64,000 nucleotides of DNA, from assembly GCF_051020955.1 (NCBI RefSeq), contig NW_027476222.1, forward strand, positions 1 through 64,000. The letters run 5' to 3'. A model generated the notes under the pieces. That model had not been told where the DNA came from and made no database searches. It was given only the letters and a program-made list of their open reading frames with translations. The stretch is from Megalopta genalis (lineage: Eukaryota > Arthropoda > Insecta > Hymenoptera > Halictidae). Position numbers and translations under genes: made by a program. This document shows positions 1 through 10,601 of this stretch, piece by piece (positions within the stretch are counted from its first letter, which is position 1; each line of letters opens with the position of its first letter).

Positions 1-120
1 GCTTCAAATCAATGCGAAACACATGATTTAGCTTCAAATCAATGTTATGTGGAAGGTTTAGCTTCAAATCCATGCAACACGAATGATTTAGCTTCAGATA
101 CTTGCGATATAAGTGATATA

Positions 121-1050
121 GCATCAAATGCAGGGGAAACGAACGAGTTAGCATCAAATCCATGCGAAACAAATGATTTAGCATCAAACAGTTGGGATAT
201 AAGTGATATAGCTTCAAATGCAGGGGAAACAAACGAGTTAGCTTCAAATCCATGCGAAACACATGATTTAGATGCAAATCGATGCGATGTAGAAGGCTTA
301 GCTTCAAATCCATGCGACACACATGATTTAGCAGCAAATCAATGCGATATAGAAGGTTTAGCTTCAAATCCATGTGAAACAAATGATTTAGCTTCAGATA
401 TTTGCGATATAAGTGATGTAGCTTTAAATGCAGGGGAAATAAACGAGTTAGCCTGAAAACCATGCAAAACACATGATTAAGCCTCAAATCAATGCCGTGT
501 GGAAGGTTTAGCTCCAAGTCCATGCGAAACAAATGATTTACCTTCAAACACTTGGGATATAAGTGATACAGCTTCAATTGCAGACGAATCAAACGAGTTA
601 GCTTCAAATCCATGCGAAACACATGAATTCGCTTCAAATCAATGCGATGTAGAAGGTTTAGATACAAATCCATGTGAAACGAATGATTTAGCTTCAAACA
701 CTTGGGATTTAAGTGATATAGCTTCAAATGCAGACGAAACAAACGAGTTAGCTTCGAAATCCGTGCGATACACATGATTTAGCTTCAAATCAATTTGATG
801 TAGTAGGTGTAGCTTGAAATCCATGCGAAACCAATGACTTAGCTTCAGATACTTGTGATATAAATGGCACAGCTTCAAATGCAGACGAAAGAAACCAGTT
901 AGCTTCAATTCCATGCGAAACATATGATTTAGTTAAAACTAATGCGATGTAGAAGGTTTAGCTTCAAACCCTTGCGAAACCAATGATTTAGCTTCAGATA
1001 CTTGCGATATATGTGATATAGCTTCAAATGCAGACGAAACAAACGAGTTA
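121..1050 (+). repeat. 1,050-bp tandem duplication, copy 1
   Basis: It matches 1171-2100 at a constant offset of 1,050 bp, which is 35 units or 7 HOR lengths. By direct reading I count six substitutions in 930 bp, at 123, 349, 514, 630, 733 and 789. Five of these lie where the + frame 1 register holds: one is synonymous (123) and four change the residue. That is the opposite of purifying selection, although the sample is small. An in-frame TGA (GCCTGAAAACC) and a TAA (GATTAA) at 453-480 are shared by both copies. Confidence 0.93.
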
Positions 1051-1170
1051 GCTTCTAATCCATGCGAGACACATGAATTAGCTTCAAATCAATGCGATGT
1101 AGAAAGTTTAGCTTCAAATCCATGCGAAAAAAATGATTTAGCATCAGATACTTGCGATATAAGTGATATA

Positions 1171-2100
1171 GCTTCAAATGCAGGGGAAACGAACGAGTTA
1201 GCATCAAATCCATGCGAAACAAATGATTTAGCATCAAACAGTTGGGATATAAGTGATATAGCTTCAAATGCAGGGGAAACAAACGAGTTAGCTTCAAATC
1301 CATGCGAAACACATGATTTAGATGCAAATCGATGCGATGTAGAAGGCTTAGCTTCAAATCCATGCGACACACATGATTTAGCAGCAAATCAATGCGATGT
1401 AGAAGGTTTAGCTTCAAATCCATGTGAAACAAATGATTTAGCTTCAGATATTTGCGATATAAGTGATGTAGCTTTAAATGCAGGGGAAATAAACGAGTTA
1501 GCCTGAAAACCATGCAAAACACATGATTAAGCCTCAAATCAATGCCGTGTGGAAGGTTTAGCTTCAAGTCCATGCGAAACAAATGATTTACCTTCAAACA
1601 CTTGGGATATAAGTGATACAGCTTCAATTGCAGACGAATCAAACGAGTTAGCTTCAAATCCATGCGAAACACATGAATTAGCTTCAAATCAATGCGATGT
1701 AGAAGGTTTAGATACAAATCCATGTGAAACGAATGATTTAGCTTCAAACACTTGGGATTTAAGTGATATAGCTTCAAATGCAAACGAAACAAACGAGTTA
1801 GCTTCGAAATCCGTGCGATACACATGATTTAGCTTCAACTCAATTTGATGTAGTAGGTGTAGCTTGAAATCCATGCGAAACCAATGACTTAGCTTCAGAT
1901 ACTTGTGATATAAATGGCACAGCTTCAAATGCAGACGAAAGAAACCAGTTAGCTTCAATTCCATGCGAAACATATGATTTAGTTAAAACTAATGCGATGT
2001 AGAAGGTTTAGCTTCAAACCCTTGCGAAACCAATGATTTAGCTTCAGATACTTGCGATATATGTGATATAGCTTCAAATGCAGACGAAACAAACGAGTTA
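1171..2100 (+). repeat. 1,050-bp tandem duplication, copy 2
   Basis: This is the second copy of 121-1050, about 99.4% identical by eye. It keeps the same 31-bp unit near 1801 and the same stops near 1503-1530. A much older relative of part of this block is at about 36500-36930 (offset near 35,992 bp). Confidence 0.93.
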
Positions 2101-2130
2101 GCTTCTAATCCATGCGAAACACATGATTTA

Positions 2131-3510
2131 GCTTCAAATCAATGCGATGTAGAAGGTTTAGCTTCAAATCCTTGCGAAACCAATGACTCAGCTTCAGATA
2201 CTTGCGATATAAGTGACATAGCTTCAAATGCAGAAGAAACAAACGAGTTAGCCTCAATTCCAAGCGAATAACATGATTTAACTTCAAATCAATGCGATTT
2301 AGAAGGTTTAGCTTCAAATCCATGCAACACAAAAGATTGAGCTTCAAACACTTGGGATATAAGTGATATAGCTTCAAATGCAGACGAAGCAATCGAGTTA
2401 GCTTCAAAATCCATGCGAAACACATGATTTAGCAGCAAATCAATGCGATGTAGAAGGTTTCGCTTCAAATCCATGCGAAACCAATGATTTAGCTTTAGAT
2501 AATTGCGGTATAAGTGACATAGCTTCAAATGCGGTCGACTCAAACGAGTTAGCTTCAAATCCATGCGAAAGACATGATTTAGCTTCAAATCAATGCGATG
2601 TAGTAGGTTTAGCTTCAAATCCATGCGAAACAAATGATTTAGCTTCAAACACTTGGGATATAAGTGATATAGCTTCAAATGCAGGGGAAACAAACGAGTT
2701 GACTTCAAATCCAAGCGAATCACATGATTTTGATTCAAATCAATGCGATGTAGAAGGTTTAGCTTCAAATCCATGCGAAACAAATGATTTAGCATCAGAT
2801 ACTTGCGATATAAGTGGCATAGCTTCAAATGCAGACGAAACAAACCGGTTAATTTCAATTCCATGCGAAACAAATGATTTAGTTGCAAATCAATGCAATG
2901 TAGAAGGTATAGCTTCAAATCCAAGCGAAACAAATGAATTAGCATCAGAATACTTGCGATATAAGTGATATAGCTTCAAATGCAGGGAAAACAAACGAAT
3001 TAGCTTCAAATCCATGCGAAACACATGATTTATCTGCAAATCAAGACGATGTAGAAGGTTTAGCTTCAAATCCATGCGAAACAAATGATTTAGCATCAGA
3101 TACTCTGCGATATAAGTGATATAGCTTCAAATGCAGGGGAAACAAACGAATTAGCTTCAAATCCATGCGAAACACATGATTTCGCACCAAATCAATGCGA
3201 TGTAGAAGGATTAGGTTCAAATCCATGCGAAACCAATGATTTAGCTTCAGATATTTGCGATATAACTAATATAGCGTCAAATGCAGGCGAAACGACCGAG
3301 TTAGCTTCAAATCCATGCGAAACAAATGATTTAGCTTCAAATCCAAGCAAAACACATGATTATGCTTCAAATCAAAGCTATGTAGAAGGTTTAACTTCTG
3401 ATCCATGCGAAACCAATGATTTAGCTTTAGATTCTTGCGATATATGTGATATAGCTTCAAATGCAGACGAAACAAACGAGTTAGCTTCAAATCCATGCGA
3501 AATACATGAT
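2131..3510 (+). repeat. Mixed array segment without a close full-length copy
   Basis: Ordinary A-E units with two single-base insertions in D units (GCATCAGAATACTTGCG near 2943 and GATACTCTGCGAT near 3092), each making a 31-bp unit. The part at about 3206-3480, with TATAACTAATATAGCG and CAAGCAAAACAC, has relatives near 21.49, 22.19, 26.23 and 26.94 kb. Nothing non-repetitive was seen. Confidence 0.85.
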
Positions 3511-4024
3511 TTAGCAGCAAATCAATGCGATGTAGATGGTTTAACTTCAAATCCATGCGAAACCAATGATTTTGCTTCAGATACTTGCGATATAAGTGGC
3601 AGAGCTTCAAATGCAGACGAAACAAACGAGTTAGCTTCTAATCTATGCCAAACACATGATTTAGCTTCAAATCAATGCGATGTAGAAGGTTTACCTTCAA
3701 ATCCACGCGAAACAAATGATTTAGCTTCAAACACTTGGGATATAAGTGACATAGCTTTAAATGCAGACGAAGCAATCGAGTTAGCTTCAAAATCCATGCG
3801 ATACACATGATTTAGCAGCAAATCAATGCGATGTAGAAGGTTTAGCTTCAGATCCATGCGAAACCAATGATTTAGCTTCAGATACTTTTGATATAAGTGG
3901 CATAGCTTCAATTGCAGACGAAACAAACCAGATAGCTTCAATTCCATGGGAAATACATGATTTAGCAGCAATTCAATGCGATGTAGAAGGTTTATTTTCA
4001 AATCCATGCGAAACAAATGGCTTA

Positions 4025-4084
4025 GATACAAATACTTGTGATATACGTTATTTAGATTCAACTGCATGCGCAACAAGCGAATTA
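4025..4084 (+). repeat. Divergent D'-E' pair (exemplar)
   Basis: D' (4025-4054) reads DTNTCDIRYL and E' (4055-4084) reads DSTACATSEL. The markers are ATATACGTTATTTA and ACTGCATGCGCAAC. Both differ from ordinary D and E at many sites but keep the 30-bp register. Relatives are seen near 10896, 11.68, 13.49, 16.90, 17.69, 19.45, 22.85, 24.62, 27.59, 29.12, 31.97, 40.97, 42.71 and 63.01 kb, with weaker relatives at 40.07, 45.44, 49.35, 50.76 and 52.03 kb. This is an old sub-lineage dispersed through the array. Confidence 0.85.
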
Positions 4085-4264
4085 GCTTCAAATCCATGCG
4101 AAACACATGATTTAGCAGCAAATCAATGTGATGTAGAAGGTTTAGCTTTAAATCCATGCGATATAGAAGGATTGGCTTCAAATCCATGCGAAGCAAATGA
4201 TTTACCTTCAGATACTTGCGATATATGTGATATAGTTTCAAGTGCAGTCGAAACAAACGAGTTA

Positions 4265-4294
4265 GCTTCAAATCCATGCGAAACACATGATTTA
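4265..4294 (+). repeat. Unit class A exemplar
   Basis: The + frame reads ASNPCETHDL. The diagnostic part is GAAACACATGATTTA at the 3' half. Class A differs from class C mainly by CAC (H) instead of AAA/AAC (N) near the end. It normally precedes class B. Confidence 0.9.
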
Positions 4295-4324
4295 GCTGCA
4301 AATCAATGCGATGTTGAAGGTTTA
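4295..4324 (+). repeat. Unit class B exemplar
   Basis: The + frame reads A(A/S)NQCDVEGL. The diagnostic part is GCGATGTAGAAGGTTTA (here GATGTTGAAGG). The first codons vary freely between GCTTCA, GCAGCA, GCTGCA and GATTCA. It sits between A and C. Confidence 0.9.
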
Positions 4325-4354
4325 GCTTCAAATCCAGGAGAAACAAATGATTTA
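4325..4354 (+). repeat. Unit class C exemplar
   Basis: The usual reading is ASNPCETNDL; this copy has PGE in place of PCE. The diagnostic part is GAAACAAATGATTTA. Its consensus has 10 G or C in 30 bases. Class C usually starts the C-D-E triad, which is the most frequent partial HOR. Confidence 0.88.
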
Positions 4355-4384
4355 GCTTTAGATACTTGCGATACAAGTGATATA
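4355..4384 (+). repeat. Unit class D exemplar
   Basis: The usual reading is ASDTCDISDI or ASNTWDISDI. The diagnostic parts are ATACTTGCGATATAAGTG or ACACTTGGGATATAAGTG and the ending ATA where the other classes have TTA. Two subclasses (TTGCGAT and TTGGGAT) alternate through the window. Confidence 0.9.
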
Positions 4385-4414
4385 GCTTCAAATGCAGGGG
4401 AAACAAACGAGTTA
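4385..4414 (+). repeat. Unit class E exemplar
   Basis: The reading is ASNAGETNEL or ASNADETNEL. The diagnostic parts are AATGCAGGGGAAAC or AATGCAGACGAAAC and the ending CGAGTTA. Class E closes the HOR and is sometimes doubled, as at 4385-4444. Confidence 0.9.
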
Positions 4415-4894
4415 GCTTCAAACGCAGGGGAAACAAACGAGTTATCTTCAAATCCATGCGAAACACATGAATTAGATTCAAATCAATGCGATGTAGTAGG
4501 TTTAGCTTCTAATCCATGCGAAACCAATGATTTAGCTTCAGATACTTGCGATATAAGTGGCATAGCTTCAATTGCAGACGAAGCAATCGAGTTAGCTTCA
4601 ATTCCATGCGAAATACATGATTTAGCAGCAAATCAATGCGATGTAGACGGTTTAACTTCAAATCCATGCGAAACCAATGATTTTGCTTCAGATACTTGCG
4701 ATATAAGTGGCAGAGCTTCAAATGCAGACGAAACAAACGAGTTAGCTTCTAATCTATGCCAAACACATGATTTATCTTCAAATCAATGCGATGTAGAAGG
4801 TTTACCTTTAAATCCATGCGAAACAAATGATTTAGCTTCAAACACTTGGGATATAAGTGACATAGCTTCAAATGCAGACGAAGTAATCGAGTTA

Positions 4895-4925
4895 GCTTCA
4901 AAATCCATGCGATACACATGATTTA
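4895..4925 (+). repeat. 31-bp frameshifting unit, type KSMRYT (exemplar)
   Basis: An extra A in TCAAAAT makes this unit 31 bp. The + frame then reads ASKSMRYT and stops at TGA (4919-4921). The same allele ends many + open frames, including those stopping at 7501, 10230, 12814, 14376, 19242, 24407, 27378 (Ile-Arg variant) and 28909. A related CGAAATCCGTGCGATAC form occurs at about 756, 1806 and 36535. Confidence 0.88.
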
Positions 4926-5118
4926 GCAGCAAATCAATGCGATGTAGAAGGTTTAGCTTCAGATCCATGCGAAACAAATGATTTAGCTTCAAACACTTGG
5001 GATATAAGTGATATAGCTTCAAATGCAGGGGAAGCAAACGAGTTGACTTCAAATCCAAGCGAATTACATGATTTTGCTTCAAATCAATGCGATGTAGAAG
5101 GTTTAGCTTCAAATCCAT

Positions 5119-5740
5119 GCGAAACAAATGATTTAGCTTCAAACTCTAGGGATAGAAGTGATATAGCTTCAAATGCAGACGAAACAAACGAGTTAGCTTC
5201 AAATCTAAGCGAATCACATGATTTAGCTTCAAATCAATGCGATGTAGAAGTTTTAGGTTCAAATCCATGCGAACCAAATGATTTAGCTTCAAACAATTGG
5301 GATAGGAGTGATATAGCCTCAAATGCAGGCGGAACAAACGAGTTAGCTTCAGATCCATGCGAAACACATGATTTAGCTGCAAATCAAAGCGATGTAGAAG
5401 GTTTAGCTTCAAACCCATGGGAAACAAACGATTTACCTTCAGATACTTCCGATATAAGTGATATAGTTTCAAGTGCAGACGAAACAAACGAGTTAGCTTC
5501 AAATCCATGCGAAACCAATGATTTAGCTTCAGATATTTGCGATATAAGTGATATAGCGTCAAATGCAGGCGAAACGACCGAGTTAGCTTCAAATCCATGC
5601 GAAACAAATGATTTAGCTTCAAACAGTTTGGACATAAGTGATATAGCTTCAAATGCGGACGAAACAAACGAGTCAGCTTCAAATCAATGCGAAAGTAGCA
5701 GGTTTAGCTTCAAATCCATGCGAAACAAATGATTTAGCAT
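5119..5740 (+). repeat. 721-bp-offset tandem duplication, copy 1
   Basis: It matches 5840-6461 at offset 721 bp, which is 24 units plus one base, the extra base coming from the 31-bp unit at 5676. The same pair is present again at about 7.88-8.47 and 8.57-9.19 kb. It is single in the related block around 14.57-15.19 kb. The outer ends are blurred because all units resemble one another. Confidence 0.85.
5676..5706 (+). repeat. 31-bp frameshifting unit, type CESSRF (exemplar)
   Basis: This is a B-like unit with GAAAGTAGCAGG in place of GATGTAGAAGG, one base longer than normal. The + frame reads NQCESSRFSFKSMRNK and stops in the next unit. It recurs in the duplicated blocks at about 6.40, 8.41, 9.13, 11.89, 15.14, 17.90, 18.80, 20.49, 23.06 and 23.96 kb. 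Confidence 0.87.
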
Positions 5741-5839
5741 CAAATACTTGCGATATAATTGATATAGTTTCAAATGCAGGGGAAACAAACGAGTTAGCTT
5801 CAAATCCATGTGAAACACATGATTTAGATGCAAATCGAT

Positions 5840-6461
5840 GCGAAACAAATGATTTAGCTTCAAACTCTTGGGATAGAAGTGATATAGCTTCAAATGCAGA
5901 CGAAACAAACGAGTTAGGTTCAAATCTAAGCGAATCACATGATTTAGCTTCAAATCAATGCGATGTAGAAGTTTTAGGTTCAAATCAATGCGAAACAAAT
6001 GATTTAGCTTCAAACACTTGGGATAGGAGTGATATAGCTTCAAATGCAGGCGGAACGAACGAGTTAGCTTCAGATCCATGCGAAACACATGATTTAGCTG
6101 CAAATCAAAGCGATGTAGAAGGTTTAGCTTCAAATCCATGGGAAACAAATGATTTACCTTCAGATACTTCCGATATAAGTGATATAGTTTCAAGTGCAGA
6201 CGAAACAAACGAGTTAGCTTCAAATCCATGCGAAACCAATGATTTAGCTTCAGATATTTGCGATATAAGTGATATAGCGTCAAATGCAGGCGAAACGACC
6301 GAGTTAGCTTCAAATCCATGCGAAACAAATGATTTAGCTTCAAACAGTTTGGACATAAGTGATATAGCTTCAAATGCGGACGAAACAAACGAGTCAGTTT
6401 CAAATCAATGCGAAAGTAGCAGGTTTAGCTTCAAATCCATGCGAAACAAATGATTTAGCAT
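5840..6461 (+). repeat. 721-bp-offset tandem duplication, copy 2
   Basis: Second copy of 5119-5740. Both carry a distinctive run with CCATGGGAAACAAA, TACTTCCGATATAAG and GCGAAACGACCGAG, and both end in a CESSRF 31-bp unit. Confidence 0.85.
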
Positions 6462-6607
6462 CAGATACTTGCGATATAAGTGATATAGCTTCAAATGCAG
6501 GGGAAGCAAACGAGTTGACTTCAAATCGAAGCGAATCGCATGATTTAGCTTCAAATCAATGCGATGTAGAAGGTTTAGCTTCAAATCCATGCGAAACAAA
6601 TGATTTA

Positions 6608-6636
6608 GCTTCAAATCTTGGGATAGAAGTGATATA
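6608..6636 (+). repeat. 29-bp D variant (AATCTTGGGATAG)
   Basis: The ordinary form AAACTCTTGGGATAG has lost one base to give AAATCTTGGGATAG, so the unit is 29 bp. Identical copies occur near 7866, 9337 and 15342. It marks the junction of the 2,729-bp tandem duplication and links the 6-15 kb blocks by descent. Confidence 0.85.
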
Positions 6637-7878
6637 GCTTCAAATGCAGACGAAACAAACGAGTTAGATTCAAATCTAAGCGGATCACATGATTTAGCTT
6701 CAAATCAATGCGATGTAGAAGTTTTAGGTTCAAATCCATGCGAAACAAATGATTTAGCTTCAAACACTTGGGATAGGAGCGATATAGCTTCAAATGCTGG
6801 CGGAACAAACGAGTTAGCTTCAGATCCATGCGAAACACATGATTTAGCTGCAAATCAAAGCGATGTAGAAGGTTTAGCTTCAAATCCATGCGAAAAAAAT
6901 GATTTACATTCAGATACTTCCGATATGTGATATAGTTTCAAGTGCAGACGAAACAAACGAGTTAGCTTCAAATCCATGCGAAACACATGATTTAGCTGCA
7001 AAGCAATGCGATGTTGAAGCTTTAGCTTCAAATCCATGCGAAACACATGATTTAGCTGCAAATCAAAGCGATGTAGAAGGTTTAACTTCTGATCCATGCG
7101 AAACCAATGATTTAGCTTTAGATACTTGCGATATATGTGATATAGCTTCAAATGCAGACGAAACAAACGAGTTAGCTTCAAATCCATGCGAAATACATGA
7201 TTTAGCAGCAAATCAATGCGATGTAGATGGTTTAAATTCAAATCCATGCGAAACCAATGATTTTGCTTCAGATACTTGCGATATAAGTGGCAGAGCTTCA
7301 AATGCAGACGAAACAAACGAGTTAGCTTCTAATCTATGCCAAACACATGATTTAGCTTCAAATCAATGCGATCTAGAAGGTTTACCTTCAAATCCATGCG
7401 AAACAAATGATTTAGCTTCAAACACTTGGGATATAAGTGACATAGCTTCAAATGCAGACGAAGCAATCGAGTTAGCTTCAAAATCCATGCGATACACATG
7501 ATTTAGCAGCAAATCAATGCGATGTAGAAGGTTTAGCTTCAGATCCTTGCGAAACCAATGATTTAGCTTCAGATACTTGCGATATAAGTGGCATAGCTTC
7601 AATTGCAGACGAAACAAACCAGATAGCTTCAATTCCATGCGAAATACATGATTTAGCTGCAAATCAATGCGATGTAGATGGTTTAACTTCAAATCCATGC
7701 GAAACCAATGATTTTGCTTCAGATACTTGCGATATAAGTGGCAGAGCTTCAAATGCAGACGAAACAAACGAGTTAGTTTCTAATCTATGCCAAACACGTG
7801 ATTTAGCTTCAAATCAATGCGATGTAGAAGGTTTATCTTCAAATCCATGCGAAACAAATGATTTAGCTTCAAATCTTG

Positions 7879-10601
7879 GGATAGAAGTGATATAGCTTCA
7901 AATGCAGACGAAACAAACGAGTTAGATTCAAATCTAAGCGGATCACATGATTTAGCTTCAAATCAATGCGATGTAGAAGTTTTAGGTTCAAATCCATGCG
8001 AAACAAATGATTTAGCTTCAAACACTTGGGATAGGAGCGATATAGCTTCAAATGCTGGCGGAACAAACGAGTTAGCTTCAGATCCATGCGAAACACATGA
8101 TTTAGCTGCAAATCAAAGCGATGTAGAAGGTTTAGCTTCAAACCCATGGGAAACAAACGATTTACCTTCAGATACTTCCGATATAAGTGATATAGTTTCA
8201 AGTGCAGACGAAACAAACGAGTTAGCTTCAAATCCATGCGAAACCAATGATTTAGCTTCAGATATTTGCGATATAAGTGATATAGCGTCAAATGCAGGCG
8301 AAACGACCGAGTTAGCTTCAAATCCATGCGAAACAAATGATTTAGCTTCAAACAGTTTGGACATAAGTGATATAGCTTCAAATGCGGACGAAACAAACGA
8401 GTCAGCTTCAAATCAATGCGAAAGTAGCAGGTTTAGCTTCAAATCCATGCGAAACAAATGATTTAGCATCAAATACTTGCGATATAAGTGATATAGTTTC
8501 AAATGCAGGGGAAACAAACGAGTTAGCTTCAAATCCATGTGAAACACATGATTTAGATGCAAATCGATGCGAAACAAATGATTTAGCTTCAAACTCTTGG
8601 GATAGAAGTGATATAGCTTCAAATGCAGACGAAACAAACGAGTTAGGTTCAAATCTAAGCGAATCACATGATTTAGCTTCAAATCAATGCGATGTAGAAG
8701 TTTTAGGTTCAAATCAATGCGAAACAAATGATTTAGCTTCAAACACTTGGGATAGGAGTGATATAGCTTCAAATGCAGGCGGAACGAACGAGTTAGCTTC
8801 AGATCCATGCGAAACACATGATTTAGCTGCAAATCAAAGCGATGTAGAAGGTTTAGCTTCAAATCCATGGGAAACAAATGATTTACCTTCAGATACTTCC
8901 GATATAAGTGATATAGTTTCAAGTGCAGACGAAACAAACGAGTTAGCTTCAAATCCATGCGAAACCAATGATTTAGCTTCAGATATTTGCGATATAAGTG
9001 ATATAGCGTCAAATGCAGGCGAAACGACCGAGTTAGCTTCAAATCCATGCGAAACAAATGATTTAGCTTCAAACAGTTTGGACATAAGTGATATAGCTTC
9101 AAATGCGGACGAAACAAACGAGTCAGCTTCAAATCAATGCGAAAGTAGCAGGTTTAGCTTCAAATCCATGCGAAGCAAATGATTTAGCATCAGATACTTG
9201 CGATATAAGTGATATAGCTTCAAATGCAGGGGAAGCAAACGAGTTGACTTCAAATCGAAGCGAATCGCACGATTTAGCTTCAAATCAATGCGATGTAGAA
9301 GGTTTAGCTTCAAATCCATGCGAAACAAATGATTTAGCTTCAAATCTTGGGATAGAAGTGATATAGCTTCAAATGCAGACGAAACAAACGAGTTAGATTC
9401 AAATCTAAGCGGATCACATGATTTAGCTTCAAATCAATGCGATGTAGAAGTTTTAGGTTCAAATCCATGCGAAACAAATGATTTAGCTTCAAACACTTGG
9501 GATAGGAGCGATATAGCTTCAAATGCTGGCGGAACAAACGAGTTAGCTTCAGATCCATGCGAAACACATGATTTAGCTGCAAATCAAAGCGATGTAGAAG
9601 GTTTAGCTTCAAATACATGCGAAAAAAATGATTTACATTCAGATACTTCCGATATGTGATATAGTTTCAAGTGCAGACGAAACAAACGAGTTAGCTTCAA
9701 ATCCATGCGAAACACATGATTTAGCTGCAAAGCAATGCGATGTTGAAGCTTTAGCTTCAAATCCATGCGAAACACATGATTTAGCTGCAAATCAAAGCGA
9801 TGTAGAAGGTTTAACTTCTGATCCATGCGAAACCAATGATTTAGCTTTAGATACTTGCGATATATGTGATATAGCTTCAAATGCAGACGAAACAAACGAG
9901 TTAGCTTCAAATCCATGCGAAATACATGATTTAGCAGCAAATCAATGCGATGTAGATGGTTTAAATTCAAATCCATGCGAAACCAATGATTTTGCTTCAG
10001 ATACTTGCGATATAAGTGGCAGAGCTTCAAATGCAGACGAAACAAACGAGTTAGCTTCTAATCTATGCCAAACACATGATTTAGCTTCAAATCAATGCGA
10101 TGTAGAAGGTTTACCTTCAAATCCATGCGAAACAAATGATTTAGCTTCAAACACTTGGGATATAAGTGACATAGCTTCAAATGCAGACGAAGCAATCGAG
10201 TTAGCTTCAAAATCCATGCGATACACATGATTTAGCAGCAAATCAATGCGATGTAGAAGGTTTAGCTTCAGATCCTTGCGAAACCAATGATTTAGCTTCA
10301 GATACTTGCGATATAAGTGGCATAGCTTCAATTGCAGACGAAACAAACCAGATAGCTTCAATTCCATGCGAAATACATGATTTAGCAGCAAATCAATGCG
10401 ATGTAGATGGTTTAACTTCAAATCCATGCGAAACCAATGATTTTGCTTCAGATACTTGCGATATAAGTGGCAGAGCTTCAAATGCAGACGAAACAAACGA
10501 GTTAGTTTCTAATCTATGCCAAACACATGATTTAGCTTCAAATCAATGCGATGTAGAAGGTTTATCTTCAAATCCATGCGAAACAAATGATTTAGCTTCA
10601 A
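7879..10601 (+). repeat. 2,729-bp tandem duplication, copy 2
   Basis: Second copy of 5150-7872, including the internal 721-bp duplication and the 28-bp unit (now near 9633-9660). Past 10602 the copies part: copy 1 joins AATCTTGGG while copy 2 continues AACACTTGGG. Confidence 0.9.

Larger units (their letters stand above)
4265..4414 (+). repeat. Exemplar 150-bp higher-order repeat (A-B-C-D-E)
   Basis: Five consecutive 30-bp units occur here in canonical order: A 4265-4294, B 4295-4324, C 4325-4354, D 4355-4384, E 4385-4414. A second E follows at 4415-4444 before the next A. The same order recurs through the window with local loss or doubling of single units. Whole-HOR gains and losses of exactly 150 bp are visible elsewhere (39715-39864, 63496-63645, 41798-42030), so the five-unit block behaves as a unit of turnover and is not only a naming convenience. 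Confidence 0.93.
3511..5836 (+). repeat. Large block duplication, copy 1, left part
   Basis: It matches 12966-15291 at a constant offset of 9,455 bp with few differences. It contains clean HORs at 4265-4444, a D'-E' pair at 4025-4084 and a KSMRYT 31-bp unit at 4895. It abuts the 721-bp and 2,729-bp expansions that separate it from its former right-hand neighbour (9346-12690). Confidence 0.88.
5150..7872 (+). repeat. 2,729-bp tandem duplication, copy 1
   Basis: It matches 7879-10601 at a constant offset of 2,729 bp (91 units minus one base). It includes both 721-bp copies, a 28-bp unit at about 6904-6931 (TTCCGATATGTGATATA) and a KSMRYT unit near 7475. The join at 7870-7880 reuses the 29-bp AATCTTGGG unit, which places the recombination inside homologous D units. 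Confidence 0.9.
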
